Positions 1-8,020 are shown, counted from the first letter of the stretch. The stretch: 35,004 nucleotides of DNA from Acidimicrobiia bacterium (GCA_011523635.1 WTGI01000065.1:1-35004), one strand, 5' to 3'. The notes: generated from the letters alone by a model not told the origin. Numbers and translations: made by a program.

Positions 1-29
1 GCCTTGGCCTCACCGAGCGGGCGGCCGAT

Positions 30-548
30 CTACTTGCCGGCGTCGAAGTCCGGCGCCTGGACCTCCTCGACCACGTCCACCTCGCGGCCGTCCACAGTGG
101 CGGTGGCCTCCTGGCAGATCATCCGGAAGGGCTCCACGTTGGCCGCCCAGGGCGTGGCGTACGGGGTGTGGGTGTGGGCCACCGCCACTGCGTCGGGACG
201 GGCCTCGTGGATGGGAGCGTGGATGTAGTAGGCGGTCATGTTGATCGAGCCGCCGCCCTCCACCCGCCCATCCGGGCCGACCAGCACCAGGTCGTCGAGG
301 GTGGTGCGGTGGAACGGGACCCCGTAGCGGATCAGCCACATCGCGTCGGTGCGTTCCGGGTCCCGGGCCGTGATGTGCCCGTCTCCCAGCGATCCCCATC
401 CGAACGCGCCGAACAGGCGGTAGGAGGTGACGAGCATCCGTTTCCGGTGGGCGCGTAGTTCCTCGACCGAGGCGGATCCGGTTTCGGCGCGGGCGGCCGC
501 TCCCTCGGATGCGATGCCAGATCGCCAAACGGGGTAGGAATCGGCCAT
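30..548 (-). CDS. Class II aldolase/adducin family protein, interrupted by in-frame TAG and cut by window edge
   Basis: Class II aldolases are Zn-dependent enzymes acting on sugar phosphates or related hydroxy-acids; the exact substrate cannot be told here. Visible are the N-terminal GDGHITARD segment (family G-N-I/H-S-R region) and the metal-binding AHTHTPYA motif. I chose ATG at 548 because TAATCT lies exactly 7 nt upstream, a leaderless arrangement seen at other genes in the window. The frame ends in TAG at 30-32 after DFDAGK, yet the same frame continues to the window edge as IGRPLGEAKA, which looks like ordinary family sequence leading to the C-terminal third with the last zinc ligand. 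The protein is therefore either a nonsense pseudogene, a sequencing error, or (least likely) read through. It sits 33 nt downstream of asd on the same strand. Confidence 0.75.
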   Translation of the reverse strand: MADSYPVWRSGIASEGAAARAETGSASVEELRAHRKRMLVTSYRLFGAFGWGSLGDGHITARDPERTDAMWLIRYGVPFHRTTLDDLVLVGPDGRVEGGGSINMTAYYIHAPIHEARPDAVAVAHTHTPYATPWAANVEPFRMICQEATATVDGREVDVVEEVQAPDFDAGK

Positions 549-554
549 CGCCAA

Positions 555-560
555 CAGATT
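555..560 (-). promoter_or_regulatory. Leaderless -10 (TAATCT) of the aldolase gene
   Basis: On the minus strand TAATCT is followed by GTTGGCG and then ATG. There is no Shine-Dalgarno sequence. The spacing of 7 nt places the transcription start at the start codon. No convincing -35 is visible. Confidence 0.45.
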
Positions 561-581
561 ACCCGAGGATCACGACCTAGC

Positions 582-1598
582 TCAGATCAGCAGCTCGGCG
601 ATCTCCACCGCGTTGAGCGCCGCCCCCTTGCGCAGGTTGTCGCCCACCACCCACAGGCTGATTCCCCCGGGCACGCCGATGGTGGGACGGATGCGGCACG
701 CCAGCACCGGATCCTGGCCGGCCGAGTCCAGCGGGGTGGCTACCCGGTCATCGCTCCACAGCTCGACGCCCGGCGCGTCCGCGAGCACCCGTCGGGCGGT
801 GCCGGGGTCGACCGGCGAGTCGAACCACATCGAGGCGGAGATGCCGTGGCCCACCATGACCGGCACCCGCACGCAGGTCGGTTCCACCTCGATGCTGTCC
901 CGCTCGAGGATCTTGCGGGTCTCGTTCACCAGCTTCCACTCCTCGTCGGTGTGACCGGCATCGGTGAGCGTCCCGGCCAGAGGCAGGACGTTGAAGGCGA
1001 TGGGCCGCTGGAACGGATCGGTCTCGCCCTCGTTCCATCCGCCGCGCACCAGCGCTTCACGGTCGTCGCGGAGTGCGAGCGTCTGGTGCCAGAGGGTGTC
1101 CATGCCGGTCATCCCGGCCCCCGAGACCGACTGGTAGGACATGGCCACCATGCGGTCGAGCCCGGCGTAGTAGTGGAGCGGTCCGGCCGCCATCATCAGC
1201 GTCATGGTGGTGCAGTTCGGGTTGGCGATGATCCCGGTGCTGTCGGCGGCGGCGTGATCGTTGACGCCCGCCACCACCAGCGGAACCTCCGGCGCCATGC
1301 GGAAGGCGGACGAGTTGTCGATCACGACCGCTCCCCGGTCCACGAACGACGGGGCGAACTCCCTGCTCCTTCCCGCACCGGCGGAGAAGAGGGCGATGTC
1401 GATTCCCGATGGGTCGGCGCACGACAGATCCTCCACCGTGATGTCACCCCAGCGGGTGGTGACCACCCGGCCGGCCGAACGGGCCGACGCCATGAGGCGC
1501 AGCTCCGAGAGCGGGAAGTCCCGTTCTTCGAGGATCTCGAGCATGGTGCGGCCCACCGCTCCGGTGGCGCCGACAACGGCCACACGTGGATCAGGCAT
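582..1598 (-). CDS. asd: Aspartate-semialdehyde dehydrogenase
   Basis: It reduces beta-aspartyl phosphate to aspartate semialdehyde with NADPH, the branch step to lysine/diaminopimelate, threonine and methionine; it is a cytosolic dimer or tetramer. At 338 aa it has normal family length. The N-terminal nucleotide-binding loop is VAVVGATGAVGRTML, the catalytic cysteine lies in NPNCTTM, and the substrate-binding/dimer region includes SYQSVSGAGMTGM and the conserved VGHG histidine stretch. The start overlaps the end of lysC by 8 nt, which indicates an operon and translational coupling. Confidence 0.96.
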   Translation of the reverse strand: MPDPRVAVVGATGAVGRTMLEILEERDFPLSELRLMASARSAGRVVTTRWGDITVEDLSCADPSGIDIALFSAGAGRSREFAPSFVDRGAVVIDNSSAFRMAPEVPLVVAGVNDHAAADSTGIIANPNCTTMTLMMAAGPLHYYAGLDRMVAMSYQSVSGAGMTGMDTLWHQTLALRDDREALVRGGWNEGETDPFQRPIAFNVLPLAGTLTDAGHTDEEWKLVNETRKILERDSIEVEPTCVRVPVMVGHGISASMWFDSPVDPGTARRVLADAPGVELWSDDRVATPLDSAGQDPVLACRIRPTIGVPGGISLWVVGDNLRKGAALNAVEIAELLI

Positions 1599-2829
1599 CG
1601 GCGCCGACCTCCGCCGTGATCACGGGCGGGTCGAACTCGGCGTGCAAGGCGCGCACCGCGTCTTCCACCGAGTCCCGGTTCACCACGCACGAGATCCGGA
1701 TCGGGGACGTGGAGATCATCTCGATGTTGATGCCGGCGTCGCCCAGGGCGCGGAACACCCGGGCCGCCACCCCGTGCGTGGATCTCATCCCCGCTCCCAC
1801 CAGCGACACCTTGCCCACGTTGGCATCCACGGAGGAGCCCGTGGCGTCCAGCTCCACGACCAGCTCGGCGGTGGCCTGGCGGGCGACATCGACGTGGGCC
1901 TCCGGGACGGTGAAGCTGAGGTCGGTGCACTCGTTCTCGCCCACGTTCTGGACGATCATGTCCACGTTCACCCGGGCAGCCGCCAGCTTCTCGAAGATGG
2001 CCGCCGCGACGCCGGGCCGGTCGGGTACTCCCCAAAGGGTCACCTTCGCCTCCGAGGTGTCGTGCGCGATGCCGCTGATAATCGCTTCTTCCATCACCTT
2101 CTCCTTGACCCAGGTCCCCTCGTCCTCCACGAACGACGACCGCACGTGGATCGGGATGTTGAACTTTCTCCCCACCTCCACCGAGCGCGCCATCAGCACC
2201 CCGGCGCCCCCGGCGGCCAGCTCGAGCATCTCGTCGAAGGAGACCTCGCCGAGCTTGCGAGCGTCGGGCACCACCCGGGGATCGGCCGTGTACACCCCGT
2301 CCACGTCGGTGTAGATCTCGCACGCCGCCGCGGAGTGAGCCGAGGCCAGCGCCACCGCGGTGGCGTCGGAACCGCCCCGGCCCAGCGTGGTCACCTCCCT
2401 CGAATCGGGATTCACCCCCTGGAAGCCGGCCACGATCACCACCTGCCCGGCGGCGAGACCGTCCCCCACCCGGTTCCCCCGTATCGCCGTGATCTTCGCC
2501 TCGCCGTGTGCCGAGTCGGTGAGTATCCCGGCTTGGGCACCGGTGAGGCTGAGCGCCGGAATGCCCTTGTCGTGGAGAGCCATGGCGAGCAACGCCGTGG
2601 AGATGCGCTCGCCCGCCGTCAGGAGCATGTCCATCTCCCGGGCCGGTGGGCTGGCGCTCACCTGATGGGCGAGGGCGATCAAATCGTCGGTTTGCCGGCC
2701 CATGGCCGATACCACCACTACGACGTCGTTACCGGAGCGCTTGGTACGAGCCACCCGGCGGGCGACGCGCTCGATGCGCTCGGAGTCGGCTAGTGATGTA
2801 CCGCCGTACTTTTGGACAACCAGGGACAT
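1591..2829 (-). CDS. lysC: Aspartate kinase with C-terminal ACT domains
   Basis: It phosphorylates aspartate, the first committed step of the aspartate amino-acid family. It is 412 aa. The N-terminus VVQKYGGTSL is the kinase signature, and GRGGSDATAVALAS is the second active-site motif. The C-terminal part (about residue 260 onward, from AKVTLWGVPDRPGV) holds the paired ACT domains, so feedback inhibition by lysine and/or threonine is expected. It is first gene of lysC-asd. A TAGAAT at 2866-2871 (minus) is a possible -10 with a leader of about 30 nt; no riboswitch is seen. No clear SD precedes ATG 2829. Confidence 0.96.
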   Translation of the reverse strand: MSLVVQKYGGTSLADSERIERVARRVARTKRSGNDVVVVVSAMGRQTDDLIALAHQVSASPPAREMDMLLTAGERISTALLAMALHDKGIPALSLTGAQAGILTDSAHGEAKITAIRGNRVGDGLAAGQVVIVAGFQGVNPDSREVTTLGRGGSDATAVALASAHSAAACEIYTDVDGVYTADPRVVPDARKLGEVSFDEMLELAAGGAGVLMARSVEVGRKFNIPIHVRSSFVEDEGTWVKEKVMEEAIISGIAHDTSEAKVTLWGVPDRPGVAAAIFEKLAAARVNVDMIVQNVGENECTDLSFTVPEAHVDVARQATAELVVELDATGSSVDANVGKVSLVGAGMRSTHGVAARVFRALGDAGINIEMISTSPIRISCVVNRDSVEDAVRALHAEFDPPVITAEVGADA

Positions 2830-2915
2830 GGCAAGCAGTTCCAGGGAGGGGCGCGGGTGGGTCGCATTCTATTGCTCCGATCCGCGCTGGCGTGCTATGG
2901 CGCTTCGGAGACTCT

Positions 2916-2921
2916 TACAAT
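2916..2921 (+). promoter_or_regulatory. Leaderless -10 (TACAAT) for the 79-aa membrane protein
   Basis: TACAAT is followed by AGCCCCC and then ATG at 2929, a 7-nt gap, with no SD. This supports the downstream ATG over the longer open frame, and it supports expression of the gene. Confidence 0.55.
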
Positions 2922-2928
2922 AGCCCCC

Positions 2929-3168
2929 ATGGGGAGCGAGAAGAGAGCCCGGCAGAAGCAGAACCGCCAGGCGCGCCTCGAGGAGGAGCGCCGTGCCGCT
3001 CAGCGGGCCAAATGGCGGCGCCGGATCACCACGGGGCTGGTACTGGTCGCGATACTTGTGGTGATCTTCGTGGTCGGGAACCTGCTCACCGGCGACAGCG
3101 GCGCCGGCGTAGCGTCCACCACCGTCCCGGCCGTCACCGACACCTCCGCCGCACCGGGCGGCCCATAG
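2929..3168 (+). CDS. Small membrane protein resembling the N-terminal anchor of actinobacterial peptidyl-prolyl isomerases
   Basis: The protein is 79 aa. It has a strongly basic head (MGSEKRARQKQNRQARLEEE, then further Arg/Lys), one membrane helix (about residues 34-54, TTGLVLVAILVVIFVVG), and a short Thr/Ser/Pro/Gly-rich tail. The head is of the kind found at the N-terminus of membrane-anchored cyclophilin-type isomerases in Actinobacteria, but no isomerase domain follows in any frame, because repeat copy A begins about 50 nt downstream. It could be a free-standing small protein, or a truncated gene whose catalytic domain was lost. The start is fixed by the leaderless TACAAT box. Its function is unknown. 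Confidence 0.65.
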   Translation: MGSEKRARQKQNRQARLEEERRAAQRAKWRRRITTGLVLVAILVVIFVVGNLLTGDSGAGVASTTVPAVTDTSAAPGGP

Positions 3169-3220
3169 GGACCGGGTTCCGGGTGGCCTAGTAGCCGAAC
3201 ACATGAGGGACCCCGAGACG

Positions 3221-3440
3221 TCAAGAACGCGAAAATCGCCGAAACCCGCCGTCCCCGGCGGGCCCATCCCCCAGCCACCACCTCCTTCGGTCCGAGCGCG
3301 TCCCGCCATCCCCCCACGGGTCCGCTCCCAATCGATCCCAGTTCCGGTCCCCTCGACGTCGATTGGCAGAGAACCGGTGGTGCTTGTGACTGCCGTCCAG
3401 TATGCGTCGGGTCTGTGACGTTTTCAACCCCCTTGTCGGG
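3221..3440 (+). repeat. Structured intergenic repeat, copy A (diverged)
   Basis: Copy A starts with the AAGAACGCGAAAATCG unit. Hairpin 1 follows (arms 3245-3251 and 3256-3262, loop TCCC), then GGGCCC and a CCACCACCTCC stretch. It ends with the family tail GTCTGTGACGTTTTCAACCC at about 3411-3430. The middle is strongly diverged from copies B, C and E. There is no open frame with an SD. The rest of the gap to 3602 shows only an imperfect palindrome at 3566-3585. Confidence 0.6.
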
Positions 3441-3602
3441 GCGCCGGGGCCACGCCACCGCGACGGCCGGGTAACGGACGCAGCAACAGACGGCTCGGGA
3501 CCGGGTTCTCGGCGGCGGGCATCACCGGCACCTGCCCGCCACGGCCCGCCCGGCTCGTTACCGGCGCCCGATCCGGGGAATCGGGGTTAGCCTCATCTCC
3601 GG

Positions 3603-4448
3603 ATGGCCGTCGATCTTCACACTCACTCCACCGCCTCCGACGGCAGCGAGAGTCCGGCCGCGGTCGTGCGGCTGGCCGTCCGGGCCGGTCTTTCCGCGGT
3701 GGCCCTGACCGACCACGACACCCTCGAAGGGATCGAGGAGGCCCGAGCCGAGGCGGGCCGGGCCGGTATCGAGCTCATCCCGGGTGCGGAGGTGGCCTGC
3801 GAATGGAAGGGCGGCGGGCTCCACATGGTGGCGCTGTTCCTGGAACCGGGACCCGGCCCGCTCCAGGATCGCCTGGCGGAGTTCCGGGCCGGCCGGGACC
3901 GCCGCAACCGGGCCATCGCCCGGCGTCTTGACGAGATCGGTGTGGACATCGACTACGAGGAGGTCCTCGTCCAGGCCCGGGGCGGGAGCGTGGGCCGGCC
4001 CCACTTCGCGGCCCTCCTGGTCGCCAAGGGATACGTTCCCGACATCCCCACCGCCTTCCGGGAGTACCTCGGGTCGCGGGGCGTGGCCTACGCCACCCGC
4101 CCGCTGCTCCCGCCCGAGGAGGCCATCGGGTTGGCGCGCCGCTCGGGCGGAGTGCCGGTGGTGGCGCATCCCCACACGTTGGGATTGAACACGGCCGAGG
4201 AGTATGCGGACGCCTTCCGGCGCCTGGCCGGTTACGGTCTGGTGGGCGTGGAGTGCTACTACGGCGAGTACCCGGCCGAGACCCGCCGCCGGCTCGAGGC
4301 GACCGTCCGGTCGTTCGGCCTCCTTCCGTCAGGCGGGTCGGACTTCCACGGCTCCTACAAGCCCGGCCAGCGAGTGGGGGTCGGACGGGGCGATCTGGTC
4401 GTCCCCGACCGGATCCTGGAGGACCTGCAGGCCGCCCGGGACGGATGA
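3603..4448 (+). CDS. PHP-domain phosphoesterase (3',5'-nucleoside bisphosphate phosphatase / RNase AM-like)
   Basis: This family of metal-dependent phosphoesterases hydrolyses 3',5'-bisphosphonucleosides, or 5' ends of short RNA, in the cytosol. The 281-aa protein shows the PHP metal motifs in order: DLHTHSTASDGS (residues 4-15), TDHDT, PGAEV, VVAHPHTLGL, and the C-terminal SGGSDFHG. There is no strong SD. TAGCCT at 3588-3593 lies 9 nt before ATG, so a near-leaderless transcript is likely. The stop is 4 nt before murJ, forming a two-gene operon. The exact substrate is inferred from family only. Confidence 0.85.
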   Translation: MAVDLHTHSTASDGSESPAAVVRLAVRAGLSAVALTDHDTLEGIEEARAEAGRAGIELIPGAEVACEWKGGGLHMVALFLEPGPGPLQDRLAEFRAGRDRRNRAIARRLDEIGVDIDYEEVLVQARGGSVGRPHFAALLVAKGYVPDIPTAFREYLGSRGVAYATRPLLPPEEAIGLARRSGGVPVVAHPHTLGLNTAEEYADAFRRLAGYGLVGVECYYGEYPAETRRRLEATVRSFGLLPSGGSDFHGSYKPGQRVGVGRGDLVVPDRILEDLQAARDG

Positions 4449-4452
4449 AGCC

Positions 4453-6012
4453 ATGCGCCGGACGACAGAAGGGATAGCTCGGGCCGCCTCGGTGGTGGCG
4501 GTCGGGATCCTGGTATCCCGCATCCTGGGGTTCGCCCGCAACGTGGTGCTGGCCAACCGGTTGGGCGACAGCCCGGCCGCCGACGCCTACGAGGCCGCCT
4601 TCATCATCCCCGACTTCCTCAACTACCTACTGGCCGGGGGCTTCCTGGCGATCACGTTCATCCCCATCCTCAGCAGGTACCGGGCCAGGGGCGACGGCGC
4701 GGGCGCCCGGGCCGCGTTCAACGCGGTGCTCGGGCCGGTGGCGGTGCTCATCATCGCCCTGACCGTCGCGGCGGCGCTGGCCGCCGACCTGGTGGTGGGG
4801 TGGCTGTTCGGTTCGGGCGGCCGACTCGACGCCGTGCAACTGGCCGAGGTGGCCCGCCTCACCAGGCTGGTGCTGCCGGCGCAGGTCTTCTTCGTGGTGG
4901 GCGGGCTGTTCACGGCGGTCCAGTACGCCCACGGGCGGTTCCTGGTCCCGACCCTGGCCCCGATCATCTACAACCTCGGGATCATCGTGGGCGGCTTGCT
5001 GGGAACCTCGTCCGGCGAGGCTTCGGCCACCGGCTTCATCGTCGGCGCGGTGGCGGGGGCCTCGATCGGTAACTTCGCCCTCCAATGGTGGGGCGCCGCC
5101 CGGGCGGGCTTCCGGGTGCGCGTGAGGGTTCCCGACTTCCGGCATCCGGCCTTCCGCGAGTACCTGCTACTGGCATTCCCCCTGATGGTGGGCCAGTCGA
5201 TCGTGGTGCTCGACGAGTCCATCGGCAAGATCGTGGCGGCGGCGGCATCGGACGGGTCGATCTTCAGCCTGAACCTGGCCCGGCGGGTCAACATGTTGCC
5301 GGTGGGCGTGATCGCCCAGGCCGCCGGGGTGGCCGCCTTCCCGTTCCTCGCCCGGCTGGTGGCGGAGGGTCGCGGCGCCGAGATGCGGGAGTCGATGGGC
5401 CGCACCATCCGTACGGTCCTGTTCGCGTCCGGCGGGGCGGTGGCGGCCGCGGTGGCGGTCGGCCTGCCCGCCGTCCGGGTCGCCTTCCAGCACGGAGCGT
5501 TCAGCGAGGACGGCACGGTGCTGGTGGCGGCGGCCCTGGTGGGGTACTCGCTCGGTATTCCGGCGTGGGGCATCCACCAGCTGTTCGCCCGCAGCTTCTA
5601 CGCCCACCGCCAGATGTGGGCCCCGGTCATCGCCGGCACCGCCTGGGTCCTGCCCGCCGTACCCATGTACTTCCTCGGGTACCGGGTCGGAGGCGTCCCC
5701 GGCATCGCGGTGGCCGCCTCGATCACCGTCACCGGCCATGCGCTGACCCTCTGGCTGCTGTGGCGTCGCCTCCACGGCGGCGAGGGATTGGAGGGGATGG
5801 TGCGCTCGGTCGGGCAGGCGGCGCTGGGTGCGCTGGTCGCCGGAGGAGCCGGCTGGCTGGTCGCCACGGCGATAACCGGGGGGCGGGTGCCGGGCATGTC
5901 GACCGGCGTGCTGGCGACGCTGGCCGGAGGAGCGGTGGTGGCGGTGGTCTACCTGGTGACTACGTACGCGGCCGGCTCCGCCGAGGCGCGCTCGGTCGTG
6001 CGGCGCCGTTGA
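4453..6012 (+). CDS. murJ: Lipid II flippase MurJ/MviN family
   Basis: It moves lipid II across the cytoplasmic membrane for peptidoglycan synthesis. The open frame begins further upstream inside the PHP gene, but ATG 4453 is preferred: it lies 4 nt after the PHP stop and gives the family N-terminus (RAASVVAVGILVSRILGFAR, followed by GDSPAADAYEAAF and FLNYLLAGGFLAITFIPI). The product is 519 aa with a membrane-helix pattern consistent with about 14 segments. The C-terminal 53 nt overlap head-on with the carboxylase-epsilon-like gene. In actinobacteria MurJ may carry a C-terminal kinase-like domain; none is present here. Confidence 0.93.
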   Translation: MRRTTEGIARAASVVAVGILVSRILGFARNVVLANRLGDSPAADAYEAAFIIPDFLNYLLAGGFLAITFIPILSRYRARGDGAGARAAFNAVLGPVAVLIIALTVAAALAADLVVGWLFGSGGRLDAVQLAEVARLTRLVLPAQVFFVVGGLFTAVQYAHGRFLVPTLAPIIYNLGIIVGGLLGTSSGEASATGFIVGAVAGASIGNFALQWWGAARAGFRVRVRVPDFRHPAFREYLLLAFPLMVGQSIVVLDESIGKIVAAAASDGSIFSLNLARRVNMLPVGVIAQAAGVAAFPFLARLVAEGRGAEMRESMGRTIRTVLFASGGAVAAAVAVGLPAVRVAFQHGAFSEDGTVLVAAALVGYSLGIPAWGIHQLFARSFYAHRQMWAPVIAGTAWVLPAVPMYFLGYRVGGVPGIAVAASITVTGHALTLWLLWRRLHGGEGLEGMVRSVGQAALGALVAGGAGWLVATAITGGRVPGMSTGVLATLAGGAVVAVVYLVTTYAAGSAEARSVVRRR

Positions 6013-6232
6013 TCCGGGTCCCGGTGGCGGGCCTGGGCCTGTGGTAACGGTGGTTCCATCCGGCCACCGTCCAGTTGGTGAAGCGCCGCGCCGGGGCGGG
6101 CTTGCCGTTGCGGCGTTCCTCTGCCAGAGCGTGCTGGAGCACGGCGGCGATCACCGCCGCCTCGTACGGTCCGGCGGCGCCGTCGATGCGGAAATCCACC
6201 CCGGCGTGATCGGACGATCCGTTTTCTTTCAT
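5960..6232 (-). CDS. Probable acyl-CoA carboxylase epsilon subunit-like small protein
   Basis: The protein is 90 aa. Residues about 12-40 (VDFRIDGAAGPYEAAVIAAV and on) and the later NWTVAGW resemble the small AccE/PccE epsilon subunits of actinobacterial biotin-dependent acyl-CoA carboxylases, which stabilise the alpha-beta complex. The C-terminal 30 residues are basic and Pro/Arg-rich, and are encoded in the overlap with murJ, so they may not be functional. The ATG overlaps the TGA of methylmalonyl-CoA epimerase (ATGA), which implies co-translation. That neighbour supports a role in propionyl-CoA metabolism. The similarity is weak, so identity is an inference. Confidence 0.5.
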   Translation of the reverse strand: MKENGSSDHAGVDFRIDGAAGPYEAAVIAAVLQHALAEERRNGKPAPARRFTNWTVAGWNHRYHRPRPATGTRINGAARPSAPRRSRPRT

Positions 6233-6636
6233 GTAGGGAGTTCGACTAGCTCGACGAGGGTTTGGTTTCCACCTTTCGGATGAACGAAGGCGATCCGGGT
6301 GCCGCGCCCCCCGGTTCGGGGGGTCTCGTCCACCAGGCGGGCCCCTTCCGACTTCAGGTGGGCCAGGGCCGCCTCGATGTCCACCACCGCGAACGCCACG
6401 TGGTGCATTCCCTCGCCCCGGCGCTCCAGGAAGCGGCCCACCGGGGTGTCGGCGTCCAGGGGTTCGAGTAGCTGGACGAAGGACCCGCCCACCGCCAGCA
6501 TGGCCTCTTCCACCCCCTGGTCCTCCACCACCTCCCGGTAGAGGGGCTCTATCCCGTAGCGACGCCGGTACTCGTCCAGTGCCTGGTCGAGGTCGCGAAC
6601 GGCGATCGCCACGTGGTCGAGGTTGAGGAGCTTCAC
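6229..6636 (-). CDS. mce: Methylmalonyl-CoA epimerase
   Basis: It interconverts (R)- and (S)-methylmalonyl-CoA between propionyl-CoA carboxylase and methylmalonyl-CoA mutase. At 135 aa it has the normal length of a single VOC-fold protein with two beta-alpha-beta-beta-beta modules. The metal ligands appear in LDHVAIAVRDL (His), MHHVAFAV (His) and TLVELVE (Glu). The start is GTG 6636, with TACGCT exactly 7 nt upstream and no SD, so a leaderless transcript is likely. It is first gene of a pair with the epsilon-like gene. Confidence 0.94.
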   Translation of the reverse strand: MKLLNLDHVAIAVRDLDQALDEYRRRYGIEPLYREVVEDQGVEEAMLAVGGSFVQLLEPLDADTPVGRFLERRGEGMHHVAFAVVDIEAALAHLKSEGARLVDETPRTGGRGTRIAFVHPKGGNQTLVELVELPT

Positions 6637-6643
6637 GGCCGGG

Positions 6644-6649
6644 AGCGTA
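6644..6649 (-). promoter_or_regulatory. Leaderless -10 (TACGCT) of mce
   Basis: On the minus strand TACGCT is followed by CCCGGCC and GTG. This repeats the 7-nt geometry seen at three other starts in this window. Confidence 0.5.
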
Positions 6650-6681
6650 ACCCGATGGCCGGTCCGATCTGCATTCGGTTA

Positions 6682-6798
6682 GGAGGGTGCTGAAAAAGAC
6701 GGGGACTGGTTAGCCCGCGATCCCATGACGTGGGTGGGGCCTCGTTTCCTGACTCACTTCCTGAGACTGGGTCGACCGGACATTTTTCAGTACCCTCC
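6682..6798. mobile_element. MITE-like element, 117 bp with 16-bp terminal inverted repeats
   Basis: The left end GGAGGGTGCTGAAAAA (6682-6697) and the reverse complement of the right end (6783-6798, GGAGGGTACTGAAAAA) match at 15 of 16 positions. TA flanks both ends (6680-6681 and 6799-6800), as expected from TA-target insertions such as IS630/Tc1-type elements. The 85-bp interior has no coding capacity. It lies between divergent mce and the phosphofructokinase gene. The parent transposase is not in the window. Confidence 0.7.
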
Positions 6799-6810
6799 TA
6801 GCGTGCTCGG

Positions 6811-6816
6811 GATAAT
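6811..6816 (+). promoter_or_regulatory. Putative -10 (GATAAT) of the phosphofructokinase gene
   Basis: GATAAT lies 29 nt before ATG 6846, followed by an SD (GGGAGG, 6836-6841). The expected -35 zone falls inside the right terminal repeat of the MITE-like element, so the insertion may have supplied or altered the -35. No good -35 consensus is seen. Confidence 0.4.
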
Positions 6817-6845
6817 GGAGCAATCGCCGCCGACCGGGAGGCAGA

Positions 6846-7991
6846 ATGCGTATCGGAATCCTGACCGGCGGGGGTGACGTCCCGGGACTCAATCCGGCCA
6901 TAAAGTCCTTCACCAACCGGATGGACGAGGCGGGCCATTCCGTGCTGGGGCTGCGCCGCGGGTGGGGAGCGATGCTGGGCATCGATCCTGACGACCCCCG
7001 ATCTATCTCCGCCCACACCATGCCCCTCGACCCTCTGGCCGTGCGCACCATCGACCGCACCGGCGGGACCATCCTGCACTCCAGCCGCACCAACCCGGGC
7101 CGCGTGAGCGAGGAGGGCCTGCCCCCGTTCATCACCCCCTCCGAACCCGGGCCTCCCTACGACCTGACCGCCCACGCCGTGCGGGTGATCGAGCGCCTGG
7201 GCCTCGACGCGCTCGTGGCGATCGGCGGTGACGACACCCTCTCCTACGCCCTCCGGATGCACCACGAGGGCGTCCCGGTGGTGGCCATTCCCAAGACGAT
7301 GGACAACGACGTGCCGGGAACCGACTACTGCATCGGGTTCTCCACCGCCGTCACCCGCTCGGTGAGGTTCATCAACGACCTGCGGAGCGCGGTAGGAAGC
7401 CACGAGCGGGTGGCCGTGGTCGAGCTGTTCGGCCGGTACTCGGGAGAGACCAGCCTGGTGTCGGGCTACCTGGCCTCCGCCGATCGGACCCTGATCGCCG
7501 AGGTGCCCTTCGACATCGACCGGCTGGCCGCCATGGTGGTGGCCGACCGGGCGGCCAACCCGAGCCGCTACGCCGTGGTGGTGGTGTCCGAGGGCGCCAC
7601 GATGTCGGGCGGCGAGCGGGTGGAGAGCGGCGCCGCCGACGCCTACGGCCATCGCAAGCTGGGCGGGATCGGGGAGACGACCGGGAACCTCATCAAGCGG
7701 ATGACCGGTATCGGCGTCATGAACCAGCGGGTCGGCTACCTGATGCGGAGCGGTCCTCCGGACGTGCTGGACCTGATGGTGGGCACCAACTTCGGTACCA
7801 CGGCGGCCGAGATGCTGCTGGCCGGGACCAGCGGGGACATGGTGGCGATCCGCCGCGGCGTCTACACCACCGCGGGGCTCGAGGTGCTGGCGGAAGGCGC
7901 CCGCCGGGTGGACGTGGAGACCTTCTATGACGCCGAGGCCTACCGGCCCAGGGTCCGCGCCCTGGCCGGCAAGCCGATGTTCCTCTCCTGA
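6846..7991 (+). CDS. 6-phosphofructokinase, PPi-dependent-type active site
   Basis: It phosphorylates fructose 6-phosphate to the 1,6-bisphosphate. The product is 381 aa. The phosphate-donor loop is TGGGDVPGLN. The donor-selecting positions read GGDD (127-130) and PKTMDND (149-155). ATP enzymes of the E. coli type have GGDGS and PGTIDND, while Asp in the first motif and Lys in the second are the recognised PPi-dependent signature. Thus a reversible PPi-PFK is predicted from residues; this is inference, not assay. A clear SD (GGGAGG) precedes ATG. The quinone oxidoreductase gene follows after 29 nt in the same direction. Confidence 0.9.
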   Translation: MRIGILTGGGDVPGLNPAIKSFTNRMDEAGHSVLGLRRGWGAMLGIDPDDPRSISAHTMPLDPLAVRTIDRTGGTILHSSRTNPGRVSEEGLPPFITPSEPGPPYDLTAHAVRVIERLGLDALVAIGGDDTLSYALRMHHEGVPVVAIPKTMDNDVPGTDYCIGFSTAVTRSVRFINDLRSAVGSHERVAVVELFGRYSGETSLVSGYLASADRTLIAEVPFDIDRLAAMVVADRAANPSRYAVVVVSEGATMSGGERVESGAADAYGHRKLGGIGETTGNLIKRMTGIGVMNQRVGYLMRSGPPDVLDLMVGTNFGTTAAEMLLAGTSGDMVAIRRGVYTTAGLEVLAEGARRVDVETFYDAEAYRPRVRALAGKPMFLS

Positions 7992-8020
7992 TCCGGCCCG
8001 GTGGTCCAGGGAGGTAGGTA

